From the NCBI GenBank assembly GCA_033032865.1, contig JAWHQI010000121.1:4278001-4342000 (forward strand): a stretch of 64,000 nt of DNA, in the 5' to 3' direction. This DNA is from Dactylorhiza incarnata. Lineage: Eukaryota; Streptophyta; Magnoliopsida; Asparagales; Orchidaceae. The notes beneath the pieces were generated by a model. It made no database searches, was not told the origin of the DNA, and worked only from the letters and a program-made list of their open reading frames with translations. The position numbers and the translations under genes were made by a program. This document shows, in pieces, positions 22,743 to 33,394 of this stretch. Numbering within the stretch: position 1 is the stretch's first letter; every line of letters begins with the position of its first letter.

Positions 22743-22963
22743 ACTTTTACAGTTTATTTCTAAAATTAAATAATCTAATTTCCTAACGTAAAATTTTCCA
22801 ATTTCGGGTCGCTCCAAAATTTGGTCATCTTGACCGAACGGACGCTAAAACGCACTAACAGCGATGCGTCGTTAACTCTGCACTAGCGTAACGCCCTTAC
22901 GTCATTATTACGACAATTAAAACAATTAAAATAATAGTCGAAAATCAGGGGCGTTACACATGG

Positions 22964-23314
22964 GACTCTAGGATCTGGCCAATCAAGGAAGCCAGAAGCC
23001 TTAATGAGATCTCAACTGAGACCTTGTTAGGCAAGCTCAAATCCTATGAGTAGCTTATCAAGTCCAGAGAAGCTGAACAATCTACTTCATCTCCAACATC
23101 AAAGAAGGAAAGGAACAGTGCCTTTAAAGCAACTGAAGAGGAATTCAAAGCTCCAGGAGAAATAGAGATCATGAGCCTACTAGCCAAGAGATTTTATAAA
23201 AGGGCTAAGAAGGACTTCAAAAAGAAGGACTTCAGATCAAAAGAAAAGCCAAGGTATGACAAATCAAGTTCTAAAGAAATTATTTGTTTTGGTTGCAGGA
23301 AACCAGGACGCATT
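22964..23314 (+). pseudogene. gag: Copia-A gag, middle part
   Basis: Continues the frame broken at 4785: 'DSRIWPIKEARSLNEIS', an in-frame TAG after 'GKLKSYE', a Lys-rich linker ('KRAKKDFKKKDF') and the first half of a CCHC zinc knuckle, 'CFGCRKPG'. The knuckle is cut by Copia-B at 23315; the His and the last Cys of CX2CX4HX4C are only found when the other side (27901 onward) is considered. The nucleic-acid binding knuckle would package the RNA genome. Confidence 0.85.
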
Positions 23315-24733
23315 TGTTGGAACCTTAGGTTTGATTTGAGTTAGGAGCCACATTTAATCTCTAAGTTAATATCATAACTTATCTTATAACTTAGATTAAA
23401 TCCCTTTACAATAAAAGGCTGACAACATATATATTATGAGACTGAAGAACAATTAAGAGAAACATAAAAAATTATATATTCTCTGCGTTCGTCGAACGGC
23501 GCTCGACATTTGTCGAACGACGTTGGACGAATCTTACATTTCATCCCCCACTCGACAAACAATAATAATTCAGCGGTCGACAAATTTCAGCCAAGACAGC
23601 GGTCGACGAAATAATCTCAGCAGTCAGAGTAAATCATTCTCTGAACGACGGTCGACGAATCAAGAAGAGTTCGACAAAACCTTCAGTGAGGCGCTCGACA
23701 AACTTCGAACAACGGTCGACAAATTCCAGCCAGAGCTCGACTAACATTATTATATTCTGATATCTTTCTTTATGATATTTAACATAGCCACTGCAGGCAT
23801 TAAAGATTATAGCCGTTGGCAGAAAGTCAAAGACAACATCTTATCTTCCCAAGGAATCAGAATTAAAGTGCATCATCTCTTTCCTTGTCGGCAAGAATTC
23901 AAATCGGCTTTCTCCAAAATATATACAGAGACAGAGGAGAAGAGAAAAAGAACAATAGTTGTAGAACACACACAAAAAGAAGAGAAATATACAGGAGCAA
24001 AAAGAAGATCAGATCAATATACATTATATCTTCTTTTTACCTAACTTTTCTTTTGCAGATCGTATACATCCTGAGACACCTATCACCATTACTTTCTCAG
24101 GATCAAGCTGCACAAGAAAAGGAGAAGTTGAACCAAAAGAAGAGGCCTCCACAAGCTGTCCTCAAACTACATCAGACAGAGGGAGCTCTTCAACATCATC
24201 ATCAAGATCCAAACACATCTTCCAATTAGGATCTTCAAGAGTCTTCTCATACAGAGAAGAGCAACATATTTTCTGTTTTTCTTTTATTCCTTTCCACTTT
24301 GTACAGGGTTATAACTCCCTTCAAAAGTTAACTTTCGGTGACAGGGCACCTTAGCAAAAACCTGCATCTTGGTTAGAGCACCTTATCAACAGCTCACCTG
24401 GTGTGTGGACACCTTATCAAAAACCCCTTGGTGTGAGGGCACCTTATCAACAACCTCCTAGTGGATTCCTACCAGTGGGTAGAAGAGTAGATGTACCCAG
24501 TTAAGGGGAACAACTATATTTCTTGTGTCATCTGGATTGCTTGTTTGTTTTGTTTTTATTTCTTACTTGTGCTGTGTATTCTTATGCACTCTGACTGTTT
24601 GTGTTTATTACTCACTCAGCACACCTACATTTATATATATATATATATATCATTTATTTATTTTAAAATAAAAAAATTTAACAAGACCTTTTAACAGAAT
24701 AAATAATAATAAGAACTAAACACTCCACTTTCA
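23315..24733 (+). repeat. Copia-B 5' LTR
   Basis: 1,419 bp. Contains a TCGAC-type motif array at 23485-23745, a TATA-like CATTATTATATTC (23745-23757), and downstream blocks of 'gcaccttatcaa' repeats (24345-24450). Confidence 0.9.
23485..23745. repeat. TTCGWCGAA/GGTCGAC motif array in Copia-B LTR
   Basis: About fourteen motif copies such as TTCGTCGAACG, CGCTCGACA and GCGGTCGACGAA, immediately upstream of the TATA-like site. The same array is at 26657-26915 in the 3' LTR. Confidence 0.8.
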
Positions 24734-24735
24734 AT

Positions 24736-24746
24736 TGGTATCAGAG
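24736..24746 (+). promoter_or_regulatory. Copia-B primer binding site
   Basis: TGGTATCAGAG (tRNA-iMet type) begins three bases after the LTR. A second, diverged copy CGGTATCAGAGG lies at 24811-24822. Confidence 0.85.
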
Positions 24747-24903
24747 GGTGTTGATTTTATTATTTCAATTTCTTGCACCTGATACTTTCAATTGAAACTC
24801 CTGTTTCAATCGGTATCAGAGGAAGCTGATTTTTCACACAGGCTAACACCTGAAATCACAAAGATCACTTTGTTCTTATTTCCTTTTTCAAAGGGTTTTC
24901 AAA

Positions 24904-25749
24904 ATGACACAAGTAGATTTTTTATATTCAGATCCACCCATATGTAATTTGGATAGTTTCTCTTTATGGCAAGTTAGAATTAAGTTATATATGAATGCCA
25001 TAGATGAAGAAATTTACAAATCTATTTTGACAAGACCTTCCCCATCTACAGGACCTTCCCCATCTTCAGACTCTTCAACAGATGCAGATGCCAAAGCTAT
25101 GCAGATCTTGGCTCAATCAGTGTCAAAAGACATTCTTCAAAGAGTTGAAGACTGCACTTCTGCAAGAGGAATCTGGAACTCCCTCTCTAGGATGGTAAAT
25201 GATCCTTCTTCCATCTCTTCTACTAACAATATCTTTCATGCAGAACCATCAACAAATCTAAGTGAAGAAGAAGAACTTAGAGCTAGAGCTTTCTGCATGA
25301 TTGCCATATATGACTACTATCAAACCCCAGATGCAGAAGCTAAATTAGAAAAGGTAAATGAGGTAAAATTAACTCCCAACTCTACCTCTAATACTTTCAA
25401 GTCTAATTTTAAAATAACATTTATAGACTTAATAAAATCTGAAAACAAAATCTTAAAAGAGGTAACAGAAATGTATATTTCAACTATTGAAAATAATAAA
25501 CTTCAAGAAAATTTGAAAATATCAAAAGAACAAATTATTTCTTTCACAAACAAATTTTTCAAGGCAAGCACAAATAATGGGAGAAATTTCAAAATGCAGG
25601 CCAAAAAGTTTGAACAAATTTTAAAAGAAAAAGAAATTAATTATGTTCAACAAAATCAAAGAAAATTTCTTAATTTATACTTTAATGAAGTAAAAATGCC
25701 AATATACTTAATTATAAAACAATGTTTAATATTTTCACTTAAATTATAA
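24904..25749 (+). CDS. gag: Copia-B Gag-like protein, 281 aa, lacking the zinc knuckle
   Basis: The N-terminus matches Copia-A Gag in order and motif: 'MTQVDFLYSDPPICNLDSF', 'VRIKLYMNAIDEEIY', 'DAKAMQILAQSVSKDILQ' and 'ARGIWNSLSRMV'. After about residue 105 an internal deletion has joined it to an Asn/Ser-rich segment and a later part of gag with 'FCMIAIYDYY', and then a Lys-rich coiled-coil-prone tail. No CCHC knuckle and no protease follow. The ATG is about 160 bp after the primer site, as in Copia-A. The frame is uninterrupted, which may reflect either retained use or recent origin; I cannot tell which. Confidence 0.75.
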   Translation: MTQVDFLYSDPPICNLDSFSLWQVRIKLYMNAIDEEIYKSILTRPSPSTGPSPSSDSSTDADAKAMQILAQSVSKDILQRVEDCTSARGIWNSLSRMVNDPSSISSTNNIFHAEPSTNLSEEEELRARAFCMIAIYDYYQTPDAEAKLEKVNEVKLTPNSTSNTFKSNFKITFIDLIKSENKILKEVTEMYISTIENNKLQENLKISKEQIISFTNKFFKASTNNGRNFKMQAKKFEQILKEKEINYVQQNQRKFLNLYFNEVKMPIYLIIKQCLIFSLKL

Positions 25750-25760
25750 TTAAAATTCTT

Positions 25761-25961
25761 TTGAAAATAATGTCAGATAAACTTCAAGTTCTTACAGACT
25801 TCTCCAAGAATCAATTTGAGATTTCTACTGTAGCTGCATTGATCAGAAATGATCATGGAGCTGAGTGTGAGTTTCTTCTGATAAGGGGATTCTATGAGAA
25901 AGAAGATATCAGGCAATGTTTTCTAGAATTCATTAACAACTGTAGCAATTCAAGATATTAA
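25761..25961 (+). pseudogene. Copia integrase remnant
   Basis: A short frame includes 'KLQVLTDFSKNQFEIS' and 'ALIRNDHGAECEF', which resembles the region around the second catalytic Asp of copia integrase (usually '..VRSDHGxEF'). The rest of the integrase is gone. It is consistent with Copia-B being an internal deletion derivative of a full-length element. Confidence 0.5.
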
Positions 25962-26485
25962 AAACCTATTAAATCAAATCTAGGAAAGCTGAGTTGCTCA
26001 AATAATTCTGTGAGGAAAATATTCAAACAATATCAACTCAATGGAGGAAAATATTCGAATAGGATTGATCCCAATTACCCTTCTTCTAGGGGTCTTGATC
26101 CAGGGTTCCCTGAATCAAGACAGGGGGAGAGTTCTAGCAGAAAAAGAAAAGGCTTAATAATTAAAACAATTAGTAAAATAATTATCTTCTCAAACCCAAG
26201 TGAGAGAGAAAATGAGAAAAATTGTTTAAGCCAAGTGAGTGAGAAAATGAGAAAAACTAAAACCAAGTGAGTGAGAAAAGGAGAAAATCAGAGAAGCCAA
26301 GTGAGAAAGAAAAGGAGAATAATGAGATAAAAACTATTGGCATCCTAAACCAAATAGGGGGAGATAACTTATTAAAACCCCAGAAAAATTTGAATTAGGA
26401 CTCTTAAACTCAAACTAAATAGGGGGAGATTACCAGTCCACTAGTTTTGAAGAGGATTAGGATCCCAACTCAAATAGGGGGAGAT
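25962..26485 (+). other. Copia-B 3' non-coding region and polypurine tract
   Basis: Contains repeated 'ccaagtgagtgagaaaa' units (26205-26305) and three copies of 'caaatagggggaga' (26352, 26424, 26472). The last, ending at 26485, is directly against the 3' LTR and is the likely polypurine primer for plus-strand synthesis. Confidence 0.75.
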
Positions 26486-27900
26486 TGTTGGAACCTTAGG
26501 TTTGATATGAATTAGGATCCACATTTAATCTCTAAGTTAATATCATAACTTATCTTATAACTTAGATTAAATCCATTTACAATAAAAGGCTGACAACATA
26601 TATATTATGAGATTGAAGAACAATTAAGAGAAACATAAAAAATTATATATTCTCTGTGTTCGTCGAACGACGCTCGACATTTGTCGAATGACGTTGGACG
26701 AATCTTACATTTCATCCCCCGCTCGACAAACAATAATAATTCAGCGGTCGACGAATTTCAGCCAAGACAGCGGTCGACGAAATAATCTCAGCAGTCAGAG
26801 TAAATCATTCTCTGAATGACGGTCGACGAATCAAGAAGAGTTCGTCAAAACCTTTAGTGAGGCGCTCGACAAACTTCGAACAGCGGTCGACAAATTCCAT
26901 CCAGAGCTCGACTAACATTATTATATTATGATATCTTTCTTTATGATATTTAACATAGCCGTTGCAGGCATTAAAAATTATAGCCGTTGGCAGAAAGTCA
27001 AAGACAGCATCTTATCTTCCCAAGGAATCAGAATTAAAGTGCATCATCTCTTTCCTTGTCGGCAAGAATTCAAATCGACTTTCTCCGAAATATATACAGA
27101 GACAGAGGAGAAGAGAAAAAAACAATAGCCGTAGAACACACACACAGAAAGAAGAGAAATATACAGGAGCAAAAAGAAGATCAGATCAATATACATTATA
27201 TCTTCTTTTTGCCTAACTTTTCTTTTGCAGATCATATACATCTTGAGACACCTATCACCATTACTTGCTCAGGATCAGGCTGCACAAGAAAAGGAGAAGT
27301 TGTACCAAAAGAAGAGGCCTCCACAAGCTGTCATCAAACTACATCAGACAGAGGGAGCTCTTCAACATCATCATCAAGATCCAAACACAACTTCCAATCA
27401 GGATCTTCAAGAGTCTTCTAATATAGAGAAGAACAACATATTTTCTGTTTTTCTTTTATTCCTTCCCACCTTGTACAGGGTTATAACTCCCTTCAAAAGT
27501 TAACTCTCGGTGACAGGGCACCTTAGCAAAAACCTGCATCTTGGTTAGAGCACCTTATCAACAGCTCACCTGGTGTGTGGACACCTTATCAAAAACCCCT
27601 TGGTGTGAGGGCACCTTATCAACAACCTCCTAGTGGATTCCTACCAGTGGGTAGAAGAGTAGATGTACCCAGTTGAGGGGAACTACTATATTTCTTGTGT
27701 CATCTGGATTGCTTGTTTGTTTTGTTTTTATTTCTTACTTATGCTGTGCATTCTTATGCACTCTAACTGTTTTTGTTTATTACTCACTCAGCACACCTAC
27801 ATTTATATATATATATATCATTTATTTATTTTAAAATAAAAAAATTTAACAAGACCTTTTAACAGAATAAATAATAATAAGAACTAAACACTCAACTTCA
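26486..27900 (+). repeat. Copia-B 3' LTR
   Basis: 1,415 bp, very similar to 23315-24733. It differs by scattered substitutions (many C/T or G/A) and a shorter TA microsatellite near 27805. Confidence 0.9.
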
Positions 27901-29062
27901 ACATTCTACCAGAGTGTCCAGAGAACCAAAAGAAAGAAAAGAGAAAAGACAAAAGACAAAGAAGAGAAAAGGCACTCCAGCAAGACATCCTCCCACAGAC
28001 ACAAACATAAGGGAAGAGGCTTTGTATCTGAAACTTGGAGTGAAACCGACCCAGAATCTTCATCCAGCTCTTCTGAAGATGAAGAAAAGTCAAATGAGAA
28101 GGATCAATGCTTGATGGCTATATATGAATCAAGCAGTGAGTCAGAATACACATCATCATCCAGCTCCAGTGATGATGAAGAAGAAAGAAACTTTTGCATG
28201 ATGGCTATCAATGCCTCAGGACACAATTCAGATGAATCAGAATCTGAAGCTGACAGTGATCAGGTAATATCTAACTTTGATTTCAATTCAAATAAATTCA
28301 AAGATGAATTCAAAAGTCTTTGCTTATACTTAATTAAATATGAGAAGGAAATAATCTCTCTCAGAAATAAGTTGGCTGAAATGAACCAACTAGTTAAGAG
28401 AATGTCAATCTTAAGAAATAATTGGCTTCCTCCAGGGAACACATTGTTCTCATTGAGAACAAGTTGTCTGAAGCTAAGAAGTTTGAAGAATCCCTCAATG
28501 GGAGAAGTATCAAACAGATGGACATCACAAGCACTGTGAATGCCAGACTCAGTGGCAGACTGGGCTTGGGTGCATCATCAAGTGAGCCACATCTTATTAA
28601 GAAAAACATTTTTTCTACACCAGTAAAATTCATTTCTGCTAAGAATATTAAGAAGCTGTAGAAGTAAGTAAGAATATTTCAAGCAAGAATATTAAGAATA
28701 AAGGAATTCTACAGAATTCGTCGAACGGAGATCGACAAAATCAGACTAATTCGTCGAAAGGAGATCGACGAACTCTGAAGACAGATCTTCAGTATAGTTA
28801 TTATTCGAACGGCACTCGACAAAAGTACTTCCCTTCGTCGAACGACGATCGACGAATTCATCCAAATTCGTCGAACGAAAAACTTACTAAAAATTTGAAG
28901 AATTCTTATTCTCAATATACAAAAAATCCTTTCACTGAGTGTATAATTCCTCCAAGGAGATATCATCCACAAGGCTATAAGAATCAGCCTGAGATATCTT
29001 ACATTTCAAATTTTTGTGGAAATACAATAGGACCCAAGGTAGTCTGGGTCAAGAACATCTAA
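27901..29062 (+). pseudogene. gag: Copia-A gag, C-terminal part
   Basis: Directly after the 3' LTR of Copia-B comes the missing half of the zinc knuckle ('ILPECPEN'), followed by a Lys/Arg-rich stretch. After a frame change near 27998 a Ser/Glu-rich region follows ('SSSSSSEDEEK', 'FCMMAINASG'), then a coiled-coil-like part ('EKEIISLRNKLAEMN'). From about 28712 to 28880 the coding sequence is built on repeats of TCGTCGAAC/GATCGACGA that give 'SSNGDRQ' and 'SSNDDRR' peptides. The protein ends 'PKVVWVKNI' at a stop. No protease, integrase or RT follows, so Copia-A had gag but no pol. Confidence 0.75.
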
Positions 29063-29851
29063 CATATTAAATAAGGAGAGGAACACCACCTCTACCAGCG
29101 ACATTTTGCAGGTACAAGATCACTATCTCAAGCAGTCATTTCTTCCAAGACATTCTTCATTTATTTGAAGAACAACAACTTAAGAAGTTCATGACCACCA
29201 GGATCAAACTCTCTTTACTTTGATATCAGAGACTTCAATTGATATCAGAGGACTTTCAATTGGATCAAACTCCCAGTAGCAGAAATAAAGGAATGGGTTC
29301 ATACCCTTAAGACAAAGAATGCAACAACATTATCAGGATAAATTTCTAAGAATCAGATTGCATCATTCCCTTCCTCCTCTTCAAATGTCCCTTCTTCTAG
29401 GGGCCTAGCTTCAGGTCTTCCTGAAACTAGGCAGGGGGAGGTGTTTCATGAAGAAGCTCCTTTTGATAGGGAAAGATTCTTTAAATGTTTCATGGAGAAG
29501 CTTTTGATAGGAAGGGGGAGATGCTTTTTGATAAGGGAAGATACTTTAGAAAGAAGCTCCATATGATGTAGTTTCAGATGCAGTTATGATGCAGAATCAG
29601 ATGCAAAATCATATGGTTGTTGATACAGAAGAAGCTCCAATTACAGCTCAAATTCCTTGATGCTTTGCTAAAGAAGATTATCAAAGTTTTCCAGTTATAG
29701 TTGAAGTAACAGATAAAGTTCATTTGGTGAAGTCACCTCCAGCTCAGATAAACAAAGCCAAAGCAGAAGATATATATGCTATGTTGTTTTGTTATTTTTT
29801 TTATTATTTGTTTTTTTTTCAAATAGTGTCCTAACCCAAATAGGAGGAGAT
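29063..29851 (+). other. Copia-A 3' non-coding region
   Basis: No domain is recognised. It contains PBS-like 'ttgatatcagag' sequences twice (29220-29250), a 'cagggggag' tract, and the polypurine tract 'aaataggaggagatt' against the 3' LTR. Confidence 0.65.
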
Positions 29852-31606
29852 TGTTGGAACAACCCTATTACTGATTTGGGCTAGGATCACTATCTGTTGA
29901 CTAGGGCTAAGTTGACCCCAATGTATAGTCTAAGGGTCAAGGTTTTAGGCTACTAGAACTTAAGGAAAAGATCAGTTTCTGCATTCGACGAACTCCAAAC
30001 TGCGTTCGACGAACTTCATTCTGAGTTCGACGAACGTCGTGCGTTTGATCGACAAATCAAGTTATCCAGCCAGTCTCAGCGGTCGACAATCTTGCTAAGT
30101 CTCAGCAGTCGACGATCTTGCCAAGTCTCAGCGGTCGACGAACTTGCCAATTCTCAGCGGTCGACGATCTTGCTAAGTCTCAGCGGTCGACGAACTTCCC
30201 AAGTCTCAGTGCTCAATGAACTTACCAAGTCTCAGCGTTCGACGAACTTCTCTCTGCGTTTGATGAAATAGCTTCTTAGCTTGATGAACTCAATCCTTCA
30301 AGCCAGTTCAGTAGATTCTACTTTAGTTCGACTAACTCCTGATTGAGATCGACGAACTCATCTTTCAGTTCGACGAACTCAGTCTTCGAACTCAGTTCTA
30401 CAGCAAGTCTATCAGATTAACTTTCAGTTCGACGAACTTAAACTTGAGATCGATGAACTCCAGACTGTGTTAGACGAATCATTAACAGATACTCAGTTCG
30501 AAGAAATTCAACCTTTAGATCGACGAACTCTTATTTCAGCTCGACTAATTTTCAGACAAATTAATTACATAGTTCTCTGAACTCAGATCGACTACAACAA
30601 CAGATCTATTGATATATCTTTGGACGTATTCAGTCAGATAAGTAAAGATATTATCCTTCATTATTATATTCCTTCTATTCTCTTATTCCAAGACAATAGC
30701 CATTGACATTTAATGGAAAAGGAATCTTTCACGGCAAAGGAATTAAAGGACACTGCCAAAATCGTTTGGTTACTGTTGCAGTCCCAAGAAGGATTTAATT
30801 CAGATTATTCTATTCCTTAAAAGATTGCAGTTTTAAAACAAGAGAAAAAGAAGAGAGATACAAATACAACATATACGATTTTTCTGATACAGAAGAAGAA
30901 AAAGGAGACATAGAAAAAGTTATCATCATCCTCAAGCAACACATTCATTCTCTGAGAACATCAACAAGAATAATCTCTCAGATTACTGCTGCAGGTCCAA
31001 ATATTCAAGAGCAACAACAAATCTGAGAAACATTGTCTCTCAGATTCATCTGCTTCAAAGAATATTTGATTCATTCAAGTGAAAGCTCCATCCTCAACTG
31101 TCAACCATTTCAATCAGACAGGGGGAGCTTTACAACAACAAAAATCCACGAACCTTCTCTCAGATTATTGATAGAGAAGAACTTCATAAACCCTCTTTTT
31201 CCCATCTTGTACAGGGTTCTAACTCCCTTCAAAAGTTAACTGTTTGGTGGCAGGGCACCTGATCAAAATCCTGTAGTTGGTGTTTTGGGCACCTGATCAA
31301 AAATCCTTTGGTGGCAGGGCACCTGAGCAAAAACCTGTAGTGGATTCCTACCAAGTGTGGTAGAAGAGTTGATGTACCCAGGTTGATTGGGGAACCACTA
31401 TAGATCCTTGTGTACTCTGTGTTTGTGTTTACTTTTCTGTGCTGTACTGTGTGATTGCTTTATTTTGTTTTTATAAGTCACTCTGTTATACACATATAAA
31501 TATCAGTATTTTAATTCCGCTATAAAAATAAGTTAAAAGTTTTTAATACTCTATTCACCCCCCCCCCCCCCCTCTAGAGTTAATTTAAGATCTAACCTCA
31601 CTTTCA
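29852..31606 (+). mobile_element. Copia-A 3' LTR
   Basis: Runs from TGTTGGAACAACCC to CTTTCA, 1,755 bp, matching the 5' LTR remnant at 3378-4074 in its last part, including a C-run just before the end. The flank (31607 onward) is gypsy-1 gag. The matching left flank lies outside the window, so the target duplication cannot be read. Confidence 0.9.
29985..30610. repeat. TTCGACGAAC/GGTCGACGA motif array in Copia-A LTR
   Basis: More than twenty copies in 600 bp, for example GTTCGACGAAC, CAGCGGTCGACGA, AGATCGACGAACTC, with 15- to 30-bp spacing and partly tandem 'aagtctcagcggtcgacga' units at 30075-30240. A TATA-like CATTATTATATTC (30659-30671), identical to that in Copia-B, lies just downstream. 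Confidence 0.85.
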
Positions 31607-32240
31607 AGAAGGACCCAGAGTCACTCTTCAATATCAAGCAGAGGTCGGGGGAATCGCTGGCCAATTATCTGGAACGGTTCTAGGAGGAGGTTCTCCTCAT
31701 CCAGGAGGAGCCCGGGTACACCCTCTAGCTCACCTTCACGGTGGGGATGTGGGAGGGGTTCTTCATGATGGACCTCAAGAGGAGGGCTCCTCTGTCCTAT
31801 GAAGAACTGATGGAGAGGGCAGCAGAAGAGGTAGAAGGGGAGGCAGCAAACCCCGAGTTCACAAAGAGGTTGGCGCGGCTGAGCGAGCCGGAGGTTAGGC
31901 AGCCCGAAGCGAGAAGGAGAGAAGAAGAGAGAGCCCCAAAGTTGGGGTGGAGGCAGCAAGGAGGGGGGGGGGGGGTGCAGGGACTTGGAAGGGGTTTTCC
32001 TCAGGGAGGAGGCAACTACCCAGGAGGTCAGGGAAGACCTCATTAGCTAGGGTAGAGGCAGGGCCCGAGGCCACCTCTCCCGCCTCAGCAGGCCATGGTC
32101 GTAGGGCGAGGAAGAGCGGGAAGAGGAAGAAGAGCGGGAGCCGGAGGAGCCGGGCTCAGAAGAAGGAAAAGGGGAGCAGGGTCCGAAGAGGGGGGGGGGG
32201 TGGTGTTGCCGTACTATGACTTCCTCTAGGAGGAGGGTCA
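31607..32240 (+). pseudogene. gag: gypsy-1 gag, C-terminal fragment
   Basis: A frame from 31609 reads 'ESLFNIKQRSGESLANYLE', the retrotransposon Gag core motif of Tat-type elements, and hits TAG at 31681. 'AAPLSYEEL'-like helices follow near 31790 and then an Arg/Glu/Gly-rich tail. Runs of 13 G (31963-31975) and 11 G (32190-32200) disrupt the frame. The upstream part is separated by Copia-A. Confidence 0.75.
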
Positions 32241-32406
32241 TGCAACAGCCACTTGCTCGGAGTTCCTGGAAATGAGAGGGGCAAGGGTCCCAGCGCAGCA
32301 GCAGCAGAAGCAGAGGCCAGTGAGGATAGAGGAGGTCCTACTCCAAGATGAGAGGTGCGAAGACCGGGCCGACATAGGGGCCCGGTGAGGGATTGGAGTG
32401 ATCCAT

Positions 32407-32435
32407 GGGGGGGGGGGGGGGGGGGGGGGGGGGGG
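32407..32435. repeat. 29-nt poly-G run
   Basis: An uninterrupted G homopolymer inside the gag-protease linker of gypsy-1. Another of the same length is at 57853-57881. Confidence 0.9.
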
Positions 32436-32437
32436 TA

Positions 32438-33319
32438 GGGATAGAGGCAACCCGAAAGGCAAGCCTCCACGTCATGTATCGTCGAAGAGTGGCTTTGACA
32501 TCCCAAGCCCAACCCCCGGCGGAGAAGGTTACCTTCTCTCAGAAGGACATGCCAGGACACGAAGATCCGTTCTGCGATGCGCTGTTCAATCAGACAGCCA
32601 TTGAGAACTTCACCGTCTCTCAGATCCTAGTGGACAACGGAAGCTCGGTCAATGCCATTTTCAAGAGCGCGTTTGACGAGATGAAGGTGGAGGCCCGAAG
32701 GATGTTGGCCTCAGATGGCCCACTATTTGGCTTCTCGGGAGAAAGGAAGGAAGTGGAAGGGGGAGTGGGACTCCATGTGGTCCTAGGGGGACAAACCCAG
32801 AACTGTCGCTTTTTTATAGTAGATGCCCCCAGCAGCTACATCACCATCTTTGGACGGCTTATCATCGGCGCGTTCCGATGCGTCCCATCCACCTTCCACC
32901 AATGCCTCAAGTTCAGCACGGGTGGAATCCAGGTCCGGGTCAGGGGAGATCCCAAGGTGGCGAGGCAGTGCGACGTGACTGCCGTCAACACCATGTCCTG
33001 GATGGCGGAGGCGGAGGAGTGGGACAAGGCGATGGAGGAGTCGGCCGAGACGGAAGAGGGGGAAGAGGTAGAGTGGAGGATGGATGAAGGAGGAGTTCAT
33101 TCCCAGGAAGGGGTCGTTGAGGGGCCCAGGGTGGAGAGCAGAGAAGAAAAGAAGAAAGAAGGCCAGGTCCAGAAGGGAGAGTCAGAGGAGATGATGGCGA
33201 TAGAGGGAGAAGAAAAGGAAGGGGAAGGGCCCGAGGGGCCTGCTTGTGGCGAGGAGAAGGAGAGTGTTTGGGAGGAGCAGACCAGGATGGAGGCCGTGGA
33301 AGAAGTGGTGGAGTTGTAG
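32438..33319 (+). pseudogene. gypsy-1 protease region
   Basis: The frame contains 'FTVSQILVDNGSSVNAIF', the aspartic protease active site in the D-N-G-S-S form seen in Tat elements. Then come 'LVASDGPLFGF'-type and 'YITIFGRLIIGAF' motifs, the latter being the second conserved protease segment. A Glu-rich linker leads to a TAG at 33317. The protease would cut the Gag-Pol polyprotein. Confidence 0.8.
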
Positions 33320-33394
33320 GTCACCACAAAAGTAGGAACGATCGAGAAAGTCAAGATCTGCGGGGAGCTCAGCCCCGAAGACCGGAGGAAGATC

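Larger units (their letters stand above)
4786..22958 (-). mobile_element. gypsy-X: 4.3-kb solo LTR (minus strand) split by a CACTA element
   Basis: On the minus strand the unit reads TGTAACGCCCC ... GGGTTGTGACA, classic Ty3/gypsy (Tekay/Del-like) LTR termini. It is flanked by a perfect 5-bp target duplication CATGG (4781-4785 and 22959-22963). Removing the CACTA element (8869-22742) leaves about 4.3 kb with no gag, pol, primer site or second LTR, so a solo LTR formed by LTR-LTR recombination is the simplest reading. A large non-autonomous element without ORFs is the alternative. The minus orientation is supported by a TATA box at 8261-8268 on that strand. It interrupts Copia-A gag. Confidence 0.75.
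23315..27900 (+). mobile_element. Copia-B, non-autonomous Ty1/copia element
   Basis: 5' LTR 23315-24733 and 3' LTR 26486-27900 both run TGTTGGAACC...CTTTCA or CTTCA and are highly similar. They enclose only 1.75 kb. A tRNA-iMet primer site follows the 5' LTR and a purine tract (AAATAGGGGGAGAT) precedes the 3' LTR. The target duplication is GCATT/ACATT, with one copy mutated by G/A. The interior has a truncated gag and a scrap of integrase but no protease, RT or RNase H, so it must have moved with borrowed enzymes. Confidence 0.9.

Noticed and set aside
31621..32560. Pro-rich minus-strand ORFs opposite gypsy-1 gag/protease
   Set aside because: Shadows of Gly/Glu/Arg-rich sense coding and of poly-G runs; unlike the 3' antisense genes they have no promoter or splice structure and are not kept in gypsy-2.
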